A stretch of DNA of 64,000 nt from Craspedostauros australis (lineage: Eukaryota > Bacillariophyta > Bacillariophyceae > Mastogloiales > Achnanthaceae): positions 248,001 through 312,000 of the forward strand of contig JAMXDE010000055.1 in the NCBI GenBank assembly GCA_026770025.1, written 5' to 3'. Below the pieces are notes generated by a model. The model was not told the DNA's origin and did not search any database. It was given only the letters and a program-made list of their open reading frames with translations. The first letter of the stretch is position 1; each line of letters begins with the position of its first letter. Shown piece after piece: positions 20,187 through 29,540 of the stretch. The position numbers and the translations under genes were made by a program.

Positions 20187-23100
20187 ATGAGCTCCCACCT
20201 CTTCAAGTCTGATCGCGTTGTCGTCTTCGACGGCAAGCGTTCCAGTTGGAAAGGCTGGAGTATCAAATTCATCACCCGCGCCACGCGCAAGGGGCTCGAG
20301 GATTTTTACCTCATGGACTTCGATGACGTAGTGGTGAAGCCAGCACCGTTCAGCTCAGACCCTTTGGCTCCCGTTCCAAAAACGGAGGAAGGCGCGAGTG
20401 AACCTAAGAAAGTATCCTCCCTGACCCGTGCGGAAAAGGCAGAATACAAGAAGATGCTGGCTAAGTATGCGTTCGAAGAACTGACCGTGGCTATCAACCA
20501 CGAAACTACGGAAGGCGATGTCGCCTTCATGGCTGTGGTGGGGACTAAGGGCAGTCTCACTGAGAGTGGAGACCCGCGCAAGGCGTGGAAGGCTCTTGAG
20601 CGCATCTACGAGCAACGAACCGCGCCTATGAAGGCAAAGTTGTTGGCTCAGCTCAACGGGATGCGATTGAAGAAGGGCGAGAACCCAGACACGTTCCTCA
20701 CCGAAATGGAAGTGCTGCGCAATCGCCTCGGTAACGCTGGTATCAACATGGATATGCAGCAGTACCACATGCTCGTGCTCAACGCCCTTGGCAAAGAGTA
20801 CGAAATGGATGTGAAGATCATAGAACTCAGATTCCTCGGAAAGGAAGAGACCATGACGATCGAAGACATCCGCGAGACCATGAGCGCCACCTACGACGGC
20901 CGCAACATCAAAGGAGGCAACTCCAACCGAGGCGGCAACAACAGTAAGGAGGAGATGGCACTCGCAGCCATTGGGAGCTTCAAGGGCAACTGTCGCAACT
21001 GTGGCGCCTACGGCCATAAGAAGGCGGATTGTCGCTCCGCAGCCAAGAAGGGCAACGGCAAGAACAAGTCGAAGGGCCAAGGCAACGGCGGAGGCAAACC
21101 CAAATTCAACGGGGAATGCAACTACTGCGGCAAGAAGGGGCACAAGATTGTGCAGTGCTTCAAGCTCAGAGCCGCCATGAAGGAGGCGGACTCCGCCAAC
21201 GTCGCTACCGACGGAATGGATGGAGTCGACGACGTCGCACTCACCGCATCAGACGATATGATGTGTGTGTTCATCAACGAAGACGCAAGCGAAGAAGAAA
21301 ATGTGATCAGCGAAAAACTCAACAAAATCACCAAATTCGCAAACCAAGACAGAAATGTGACCATGCAAAACCGTGTGTTTTCACATGATGACGACGTGAT
21401 GATGGATGACATGGCGTTCGTCACGATCGACGTCGACGGAACCGCCAGCTTCGAGAGCGGAACATCCAACGCAGAAAGAGCATGGACTTCCGAAGATATG
21501 GCCAAGCACTCTCCACGAGAGTACGGTTACTACGGGCCCCCTATCAACGACGAGGAGATGATCAAAGACGAGCTCTTTTCATCCGACGCAGAAGCCGAGG
21601 ATCCCGACGAAGTGGTCACAGAGTACCACGAGGGAACAACAGATGAGGAGGACGCAGACGTAACGGAGATGGCGATGACAGGAGTCGACAACGACAACAT
21701 CGACCGCGCCATCAACGAACCGGTCTATAGTCTCCCATCCCGTCCAAGCGCACTCGACGACATGATCGAGCAATCATCGCGTCGCGACATGAACAACGGA
21801 TGGTGTCCGTTGTGCCTCAAGCGCGGGCCCCTCTACGCATGGTGCGTGGACTGCCCGAACATACCCTTCTTCATCCAGCTCGCCAACGAGCCAAGAGGTG
21901 CCGTGCCTAGAAACGAAGGCGAAAGGATGGTGCGCAGAGAGGTGCTAGAAGAGACGAGCGGATTATTATTCGTGACCGCCCGATGCTCGTTGAGCAACGT
22001 CCTTTCACCAAACGACGTCCGGTCCGAACTCTCCCTCATCTGCATCGACGCAGTACATGACATTGCAACCCTCAGACTGACGGGGGTGGAGCCACGCTCC
22101 CTGTACTACTTGATGCACCAAATCGGAGTGCGAGGCGCACTCGACATCTGCGTGAATGCATACCGGATGAACGGAATGCTGGAGAACGTTCGCCTTCAGC
22201 CAATTCAACAGGCGCTGATCGGAGCGATGAGCAGCACTGCATCGGAGCAGCTGATGTGGATGCACCATCCGAGCATCAATGGCGTCCGTGATTATCGCAC
22301 CCACTGCGAGCTACCACTGTACAGCGATGCCAACGGCCACGAAATGGCAATGGTGATCGGCGACTTGGACGACGTCGATACGCGTAAGTCGACCATCGCA
22401 CCCGACCGCCACGAGGCCAACACCTGGTTGGGAGATTCCGGCGCCTCCTGTCACCTCACGAACAACGACGAGGGTATGATCAACGTGCGCACAGCGAATC
22501 ACTCCATCAAGGTAGGCAGCGGTCGATACCTCAAGGCAACCAAGGTGGGGGACAAGCGGATGAAGGTCATGCAGAAGAATGGCGATACCGCAATCATCCT
22601 CCTCAAGTCGGTGAAGTACGTGCCTAAGCTATGGGTCAACCTCTTGAGCATCAACAAGGCTCTCGAAAACGGTTTCGATATTAGCAACCGAGGTGTGATC
22701 ATGTCCTTGGAGAAGAAGGGACAACGCATTCGCTTCGATCGCATCATGGCGACGCACAGCGGATTTGTGAGTGGCGTGAACATGATAGCCGCTCCTGCAC
22801 TCGACGATCAAGCCAACGTCGGGGTGTCGACGAAGAAACCGATCGACATCAACAAAATCCATAAAATGTTAGGCCATGTTGACACTTACACCATCTCTCG
22901 CACTGCGGGACGATACGGATGGAATGTCACAGGGAAGCTGAACGCTTGTGTGGATTGCGCGATCGGCAAATCGCGACAAAAGGGATTGACGAAGACTCTA
23001 CAGCCAAGAGCAAAGAAAGCCGGAGAGCGACTGTTCATGGACACATCGAGTGTTCAGACGTACAGTTTCGGCCAAGGCAAATACTGGCTTCTGGTTATCG

Positions 23101-25955
23101 ATGACTACAGCGATTACTGCTGGAGTTTCTTTGTGAAAGAAAAGAGCGACGTCGGATCCAAGATGGTGGGGTTATTACGGTGGCTTCAAGCGAATCAGGA
23201 AGTGAGCGTGAAAAATGTGAGATGTGACAACGCGGGAGAAAATTACTCCACGGAGAAGCAACTACTTAACGCTGGATTCGGACCGACTTTCGAGTACACC
23301 GCCGCGGCCACTCCCCAACAAAATGGTCGCGTGGAGCGAAAATTCGCTGTACTATACGGAAAGGTGAGAGCTATGCTGAATCAGACGCATCTACCGAAGA
23401 GCTCTCGAAGTAAGCTGTGGGCAGAAGCAGCTCGCACAGCCACGCAATTGGAGAACATCATCGGAACAAAGACAAGAGAACCAGCGTGTATCCTGTTCAA
23501 CGAACAGATCCCCACCTACGTAGATGGACTGCGTACATTTGGGGAAATAGGTATGGTCCACATCGGAGGACGAACAATCAAGGCGAAGCTGGACAGCAGA
23601 TCCAAACCGGCTATGTTCGTCGGATACGGCCAATCGCATGCTAGTGGTGTGTACCGGATGATGAATCTAGCTACAACGAGAATCCTAATCACAAGAGACG
23701 TGACATGGATGAACCAGTCATATGGGCAGTTCAAGGGTATTGCGAATGCCAACAGGTCAGTACTAATAGACCTGGAAGATGACGACTCTACATCGGAGAT
23801 ACCTTCCCCGAACAATAGAGTAACTTGGGAGCGACGTGAGGACACCATCAAGGGAATGGAGACCGACGACGCAGATCAGAGCAGAGGAGCCGGAATTGAT
23901 GTAGATACAGAAGACGCTGCTCAAGAGCAAGATGACTTGCTCCCCACCCAAGGGGATGACGATCCGTACGATGATAATGACGATGAATCCGGAAGGGACA
24001 ACGAGAAGAGACCACACGATCAAGACGAGGTCCCAGTCGCAACACCTGTTAGAGGAATGCCAAGGATGCTGAAGGCTCTCGCGGGGTTCAACAATTCACC
24101 CATTCCAATGGAGGAACGAGACCTAGGATCCAGTGGAGAGTCAGAATCAGATGAAGGAGAGAATGAGACTACTCCAACAACGACTTCCACACCATTGGCA
24201 ACATCAGGACAGGATTTCCACACGAATTGGTCAACATTCAACAGAGACGTCGCAGGTATGATGATAGATACTACTCACGGTAAGATGAGACTCGACGACT
24301 TCATCACTGCGAGCCAAGGATTGGACCAACGATCACTCGAAGAGGGGTACGAACAAGCTAACGTCGCAATGATGCTAGACCCAACCACATTCGAGGAGTG
24401 CTGGGATCATGCAGATCCTGAGAAGAGAACGAAATGGCGGGAGGCCATCAACAAGGAGTTCAACGATATGACCAGAAGAGGAGTATGGGAGAAGATCAAG
24501 ATGAACCAAATGCCGAAGGATCGGCGATGCGTGAAGACCAAATGGGTGTTCAAGGAGAAGAGGAACGGTGTGTTCCGCGCAAGACTCGTCGCATGCGGAT
24601 ACTCGCAGATTGCAGGAGTTGACTTCTCAGCACACCACGCACCAGTGATACACGACGCAACCTACCGCGTTATGCTCACAATGAAGATGTTGTTACAGTT
24701 GGACAGCATCATTATCGACTTTGAGACAGCATTCTTACATGGAGAGCTCGAGGAGGAGATCTACATGCGATGCCCCAAGGGTATGAAGCATGAAGCCGAC
24801 GAATGCCTGCTACTCAAGAAGACGATTTATGGACTCGTGCAGAGTGCCAGACAATGGAACAAGAAGCTGGTCGACATCCTACTCAAATTGGGGTTTAGAC
24901 AGAGCGCTGTGGATCCGTGCCTTCTGATTCGGAATCAGGAAGGGAGCCTACTGCTGATCGGAACCTACGTTGACGATTGCTTATGCATCGGAGAGGAACA
25001 GGAACTGAAGAAGTTAGTGAGGGATATCAAGGCAGAGCGGTTCGGAATCAAGGTGGAAGAGGATCTCGAAGACTATCTCAGTTGCAAGATCATATTCAAC
25101 CACGATCATACGAACTGCTGGGTGAACCAACCGCACATCATCAAGAACATCACCGATACATTCAAGGACGACGTGATGAAGCTACAGCGGTACGGTACAC
25201 CAGGGACACCAGGGCAAGGCATCCAAAGGGACAGCGACTCGCCCAAGGTGGACAAGGAACGGCACAGCAGGTACCGAAGTGGAGTAGGTATGCTGCTATA
25301 CTTGGTGAAACACTCCCGGCCCGACATCGCCAACGCAGTACGTGAACTAACCAAGGTATTGGATGGACCAACAGCCGTAGCATACAAGGAAATGTTAAGG
25401 GTCATGAAGTTCGTGTCGGACACGAGAGAATATGGACTGAGGGTGAAGCCGGATCCATTGGAGAACGATGCATGGAAGATTGTTGTATACACCGACAGCG
25501 AGTTCGCTGGCGACAAGGACAACCGCATCAGCGTAGGAGGACACATCGTGCTACTACAAGGAGTGCCAATCATCTGGAGATCGAAGGCACAACGCAGCGT
25601 GACACTGAGCTCAACGGAAGCAGAGTACGTTGCACTATCGGAGGCCGGAAAGGAGATCCGCTTCCTCACCCAACTGATGAGAGACATCGGGTTGGAGATG
25701 CACAGACCAGCAGACGTAATGGTTGACAACGTGGGAGCAATCTTCATCGCTTCCAACCCATCCACATCCGCCCGAACCAGACACATCGACATACGACATC
25801 ACTTCATTCGAGAACTGATTGCGAACAGAGAGGCTAGAGCCCGGTTCGTACGTTCAGAGGACAACATCGCAGACGGGTTCACCAAGAACACGAAGAAGGA
25901 GATCTACGACAGACACAAGGGCGATATCATCCAGCCAAGGTCAGCATTAGACTAA
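20187..25955 (+). CDS. Copia Gag-Pol polyprotein
   Basis: An intact 1922-residue polyprotein. Gag (about 1-320) ends with two CCHC knuckles, CRNCGAYGHKKADC (about 268) and CNYCGKKGHKIVQC (about 311). The aspartic protease has WLGDSGASCHL at about 748. Integrase has the HKMLGH...CVDC zinc domain (about 891) and a DDE core: MDTSS (about 952), CDNAGEN (about 1013), PQQNGRVERKF (about 1045). Reverse transcriptase has YVDD at about 1594, and RNase H has YTDSEFAGD at about 1768 and STEAEY at about 1809. It is longer than the usual 1300-1500 residues because of an acidic spacer (about 325-745) between the knuckles and the protease. The spacer includes a CPLC...CVDC cluster near 538-555. No frameshift or stop separates gag from pol, so expression of a single polyprotein is expected. 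Confidence 0.96.
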   Translation: MSSHLFKSDRVVVFDGKRSSWKGWSIKFITRATRKGLEDFYLMDFDDVVVKPAPFSSDPLAPVPKTEEGASEPKKVSSLTRAEKAEYKKMLAKYAFEELTVAINHETTEGDVAFMAVVGTKGSLTESGDPRKAWKALERIYEQRTAPMKAKLLAQLNGMRLKKGENPDTFLTEMEVLRNRLGNAGINMDMQQYHMLVLNALGKEYEMDVKIIELRFLGKEETMTIEDIRETMSATYDGRNIKGGNSNRGGNNSKEEMALAAIGSFKGNCRNCGAYGHKKADCRSAAKKGNGKNKSKGQGNGGGKPKFNGECNYCGKKGHKIVQCFKLRAAMKEADSANVATDGMDGVDDVALTASDDMMCVFINEDASEEENVISEKLNKITKFANQDRNVTMQNRVFSHDDDVMMDDMAFVTIDVDGTASFESGTSNAERAWTSEDMAKHSPREYGYYGPPINDEEMIKDELFSSDAEAEDPDEVVTEYHEGTTDEEDADVTEMAMTGVDNDNIDRAINEPVYSLPSRPSALDDMIEQSSRRDMNNGWCPLCLKRGPLYAWCVDCPNIPFFIQLANEPRGAVPRNEGERMVRREVLEETSGLLFVTARCSLSNVLSPNDVRSELSLICIDAVHDIATLRLTGVEPRSLYYLMHQIGVRGALDICVNAYRMNGMLENVRLQPIQQALIGAMSSTASEQLMWMHHPSINGVRDYRTHCELPLYSDANGHEMAMVIGDLDDVDTRKSTIAPDRHEANTWLGDSGASCHLTNNDEGMINVRTANHSIKVGSGRYLKATKVGDKRMKVMQKNGDTAIILLKSVKYVPKLWVNLLSINKALENGFDISNRGVIMSLEKKGQRIRFDRIMATHSGFVSGVNMIAAPALDDQANVGVSTKKPIDINKIHKMLGHVDTYTISRTAGRYGWNVTGKLNACVDCAIGKSRQKGLTKTLQPRAKKAGERLFMDTSSVQTYSFGQGKYWLLVIDDYSDYCWSFFVKEKSDVGSKMVGLLRWLQANQEVSVKNVRCDNAGENYSTEKQLLNAGFGPTFEYTAAATPQQNGRVERKFAVLYGKVRAMLNQTHLPKSSRSKLWAEAARTATQLENIIGTKTREPACILFNEQIPTYVDGLRTFGEIGMVHIGGRTIKAKLDSRSKPAMFVGYGQSHASGVYRMMNLATTRILITRDVTWMNQSYGQFKGIANANRSVLIDLEDDDSTSEIPSPNNRVTWERREDTIKGMETDDADQSRGAGIDVDTEDAAQEQDDLLPTQGDDDPYDDNDDESGRDNEKRPHDQDEVPVATPVRGMPRMLKALAGFNNSPIPMEERDLGSSGESESDEGENETTPTTTSTPLATSGQDFHTNWSTFNRDVAGMMIDTTHGKMRLDDFITASQGLDQRSLEEGYEQANVAMMLDPTTFEECWDHADPEKRTKWREAINKEFNDMTRRGVWEKIKMNQMPKDRRCVKTKWVFKEKRNGVFRARLVACGYSQIAGVDFSAHHAPVIHDATYRVMLTMKMLLQLDSIIIDFETAFLHGELEEEIYMRCPKGMKHEADECLLLKKTIYGLVQSARQWNKKLVDILLKLGFRQSAVDPCLLIRNQEGSLLLIGTYVDDCLCIGEEQELKKLVRDIKAERFGIKVEEDLEDYLSCKIIFNHDHTNCWVNQPHIIKNITDTFKDDVMKLQRYGTPGTPGQGIQRDSDSPKVDKERHSRYRSGVGMLLYLVKHSRPDIANAVRELTKVLDGPTAVAYKEMLRVMKFVSDTREYGLRVKPDPLENDAWKIVVYTDSEFAGDKDNRISVGGHIVLLQGVPIIWRSKAQRSVTLSSTEAEYVALSEAGKEIRFLTQLMRDIGLEMHRPADVMVDNVGAIFIASNPSTSARTRHIDIRHHFIRELIANREARARFVRSEDNIADGFTKNTKKEIYDRHKGDIIQPRSALD

Positions 25956-26040
25956 TGAAACGGAGAGTGGGATGGTGGTGATGAAGGGTAAGAGAGAGCA
26001 GAGTCAAGAACGATATATTGTCGACGCGACAATGGAAGGG

Positions 26041-26795
26041 TGTCAGGAATCGGGGGTACGCTTTTACCAAGATACCCATGATTGCCGCACCTCCCAATAA
26101 TATCTTCACAACTCGACGAGGTCAACTTTGTTGGTAACACTCGGACCACCTTGCAGCCTGTCCCCCATCAACCCTCTGTTCATGAATGACATCAACATCA
26201 GTCATGTCCCACCATGGAGCCTATCCATGTACCACCGCTGTAATGAGGGCGAACCTATGGATCGACCTCTAGGGATGTAATCGCACATGAACCAAGACTA
26301 TGGGCGAAACTGTCGATATGTATCAGACATGTCGACGCGCATCGACGGACAAGGGATCGCTTCTCTGAGAAAGCGAAACGGAGGCGATGCCCCTATCCGC
26401 TCAAGAGCACGAATGACGACGCGACATGCATTGAACATGACCGGTGAGTATGTGATGATGGCGCAGGTGGAATACTGAGGAACCGAAGGTCAAGTGGGAT
26501 CGATCAGACTGAGACCCATGCTGAAGGTACCTGTGCGTCTATGAGAGATGCTGCTCGAATGTAGAAGATGCCAATCACCACGATGATGCATGATGAACCT
26601 GCAGAAGAGAGCATGAGAGCAAGCTGATGAAGCAGATGAAAGCAACCATGAACAAGTGCATGATCATGGTGAACTGCTACAGATTACACTTGCTGCTGAA
26701 CTGGAATTGGAGAGTCAAGGAGTTTGTTCTCACAGTTCTAAATTGGTACAGATTGATAACAGATTAATCTAATACCTAACCCCGGATTTCCAACA
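26041..26795 (+). repeat. 3' LTR of copia element
   Basis: 755 bp, same sequence as the 5' LTR. The purine-rich AATGGAAGGG directly before it (26031-26040) is the likely polypurine tract for plus-strand priming. Confidence 0.95.
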
Positions 26796-26801
26796 CCAGG
26801 G
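26796..26801 (+). repeat. Target site duplication CCAGGG (3' copy)
   Basis: Identical to 19344-19349. Collapsing the pair and removing the element restores a continuous reading frame across the site. Confidence 0.85.
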
Positions 26802-29267
26802 AAGAGGCGGAAGGTTCGGTATCTGTCATCCCTGCACCTACTTCGGTCAGAAAGATGCGTGGTAAGCAGGCGGTGGCGGCCTTCGGTGCAATTGCTGCCT
26901 CTCAGTCGATGCCAACGTTCTACAACAATTTGCTTCGCAAGGAACCACCATCCAGGATTGGACAAAGCAAGAATGCGAGTGCCGGCGTCGAAAAGAGCAC
27001 CATCTGAAGCATTCACAGCAATCATGATGGTCAGACCACATCCATGGACGTCACGGATCGCGTCTCCAACCAGCGACGCGACAACAGCATGATGCAGGTC
27101 TGAATCGCGTCGCCAACAGCCTCTGCAACAGGCATCGATCTTCCAGCGGGAGCATACGTTGCGAACCGTGTGCTTGCTCCAAATAAGCGGCAACCGGCAC
27201 AAACAGCGCGTTCCGCATCCTTGTCTTCTGGGTCCGAGGCCGACCAGCAGTCGAACGATCAACAGCAGGCCGAGAAATTGGCACGAAAGGCCGATCCCCC
27301 AGCTGTGACCATGACGCAAGCTACCGACAGTGGAGAACAGACCGACAACATCGAAGTGCGGGCCGTTTCGGTCATAGATGAAGGATCGCAAAAGTCGGTC
27401 CGCTTCAACGAATCAGACTCGTCCAGCACGCAACAATTCCACCAACACCGCCGACCAAGCGTGATCACAGGAGCCAGCTCGTCACACAGGCCTACATGGT
27501 GCAACGACACGTTGTCAAGCGGATCGGTATACTACGACGATTCGACGTACTCGAACGGAGAGTCACGCTCCAACCGTTCCAATGGCAGCACCAGCTACGG
27601 TATTTTCATTTCTGGGGCCGTGGTCGGAGCAGCCGCAATTGGCACTGCAGCGGCCGTGGCAGCAGCAGCTGCATCATCTTCCAACACACGAGACAGATCA
27701 TCATCCGTCGGTGGACCAGCAACAGAAACAACGCAGAACGCCGGTGGCAGCAAGCAGTCGCGTCCGTCGGCAGAGAGCAGCGCAAGTGGAACATCCAGCC
27801 TGGCATCCAGCGATGTCTACACAAATCGTTCCGAAGGTGTCAAGAATGGCAAGGTCCGTGCCGTTGACCTCTCTTCTTCGACATCATCTGACTACGAGGC
27901 GAAGATTGCAGCAATGATTCACTTGCAGATGCAGAGAGAAGGCATCGAACCTCTCACAGAGACCAGCAGCCCTCCTCCGGCTCCTCTCGAAGACATCATG
28001 GATCTTGCTGCAGCCAAACTGGCTGCTGGTAGTTCATACGAAACCAGCAACAAGGACGAATCTGCCAGCAATGACGCATGTCAACTGGGATCTGAAGAGC
28101 AAGAACTAGTCGCCGGTGCAGCCAACCCAGGGATAGTCGGCCACCTTGTGGAAACCGTACGTTCATCCAATGACATCCCAGTCGTCCAGGGCATGGACGT
28201 TCTCATGCCTGCGCGAGGAACGAACAGCGGTCAATCCACAGCCTCCGAATTCACCGTCTCCGAGAATGAACGGTCGGTGAGATCTGGTGCAGCTTCCACC
28301 AGGAAGTTGTCTTCCAGCTCTGCGGAAAACGAACGCCCTTCGTCGTTCAATGAGTCCGTCTTGAACAGCCTGTTGGACTCTGGCTCGGAAAAGGTTGGGG
28401 TGCTGGTTGGGCACCAAGACCAATCGAGGCCATCCACAACTCAGAGCGATCGCGGCTTCGGGAAACATGACAACAGCAACAAGGACGACAACGCCAACGC
28501 ATTGAAAACCACCGCAGCTATTGGCGTGGCCACAACAGTCGTTACGGCGGCATCTGTGGCAGCTGCGGCCAAAACCACGACCACAACCACAGCCAAAGCC
28601 AAAGTCACAGCTGATGGCAGCCCTGCAGTCAGCGTGGTGACGAGCGCAAGCGCCAACTCGAATCCTGTCGATAGCAGCTGCACCAACAACGCGTCTGCGG
28701 CCTCAACAAACGATGTTGCCGACGCCGCTCAAGAAGCATCAGCAACTGTTTCGACTGGTCACATCGAGCGTAACTCATACCACAAGTCGATCAGCTCAGC
28801 GAAGTCGTCATTGGACGATGTCACCAAGAACGCCTCGACTGGAGTAGCCGCAGGTGCAGCAGTTGTCCTTGGGGTCGGCGCAGCGATCATGACCAAGTTG
28901 TTGATGAATGCAGAAAAGGATTGCGACAATGCTGATGTTGGTGGTGCTCCGGCTGAACATGACCCAATTGATGTCACCGACCACGGAAGCCAGGGTGGTG
29001 CGTCACCTGGGAATTATTCCATCGAGCAAAAAACCCCAGCAGAGAGCGCCTCCCGCTCGTGAAATGTCGAAGAGATCATTGTGCTCGACGACAAAGATGA
29101 CCACTGCTCCGGTGACAACGAGGGTAACGATGATCACCAGCAAGTCACGGGAAATTCGTTGAAAGTGTGTCCGGAGAACGGACAAACGCCCTTCGCCACA
29201 CCAATCCCGTGTTCGAGACACTCCTCGACACCGATGAGCCAAGACCAACTCCGATGTTGCAATCCAT
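26802..29267 (+). pseudogene. Ser/Ala-rich protein gene, 3' part, with three in-frame TGA
   Basis: One reading frame stays open for 2.47 kb apart from three TGA codons, at about 26999-27010, 27101-27103 and 29060-29062. Between the second and third lies a 650-codon open stretch. The product is low-complexity and rich in Ser, Thr, Asn and Asp. It has three Ala/Gly hydrophobic segments: SGAVVGAAAIGTAAAV at about 27607, TTAAIGVATTVVTAA at about 28509, and GVAAGAAVVLGVGAAIM at about 28840. Such segments could be membrane anchors. I recognise no family. The frame is in phase with the 19202 frame across the copia insertion, so this is probably the 3' part of one broken gene. If the TGAs are real stops, the 27104-29062 stretch could still be expressed as a shorter protein. 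Confidence 0.55.
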
Positions 29268-29306
29268 GAAAGTTAAATAGACGTTATAGGCGGTAACGTC
29301 GATTTT

Positions 29307-29540
29307 ATTACTTTCATTGAAACGTCATTACTTTCATTGAAATGCTATTACTTTCATTGAAACGCTATTACTTTCATTGAAACGCTATTACTTTCATTGA
29401 ATCGTGATTACTATCATTGAATGCCGATTACTTTCATTGAAACGTGATTACTTTCATTGAATGCCGATTACTTTCATTGAAACGTGATTACTTTCATTGA
29501 ATCGTGATTACTTTCATTGAAACGTCACGACTGACATCGA
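29307..29540 (+). repeat. 20-bp tandem array ATTACTTTCATTGAAACGTC (Z, left)
   Basis: Eleven units at exactly 20-bp spacing plus a decayed twelfth. The ATTACTTTCATTGA part is nearly invariant and the last 4-6 bases vary (AACGTC, AACGCT, ATCGTG, ATGCCG). The same array recurs in the same orientation at 32781-32975. A GACGTTATA word lies just outside at 29280. Confidence 0.94.

Larger units (their letters stand above)
19350..26795 (+). mobile_element. Complete Ty1/copia LTR retrotransposon
   Basis: A 7446-bp element with 755-bp LTRs (TGTCAGG...CCAACA), one uninterrupted Gag-Pol frame and matching target duplications. The LTRs look identical over the stretches I compared, and the short frames inside them translate identically. 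This points to a recent insertion. The GPY order protease-integrase-RT-RNase H is that of copia, and diatom copia lineages (CoDi) are the natural comparison. It disrupts a Ser-rich gene in the same orientation. No canonical tRNA primer-binding site was recognised after the 5' LTR. Confidence 0.96.

Noticed and set aside
22000..22100. True Nudix hydrolase domain in the copia polyprotein
   Set aside because: REVLEETSG resembles part of a Nudix box, but the Gly and Glu at the required upstream spacing are not present and there is one extra residue.
26802..29267. Selenoprotein with three Sec codons
   Set aside because: The context is low-complexity without Cys-rich redox motifs. CpG deamination of CGA is simpler.
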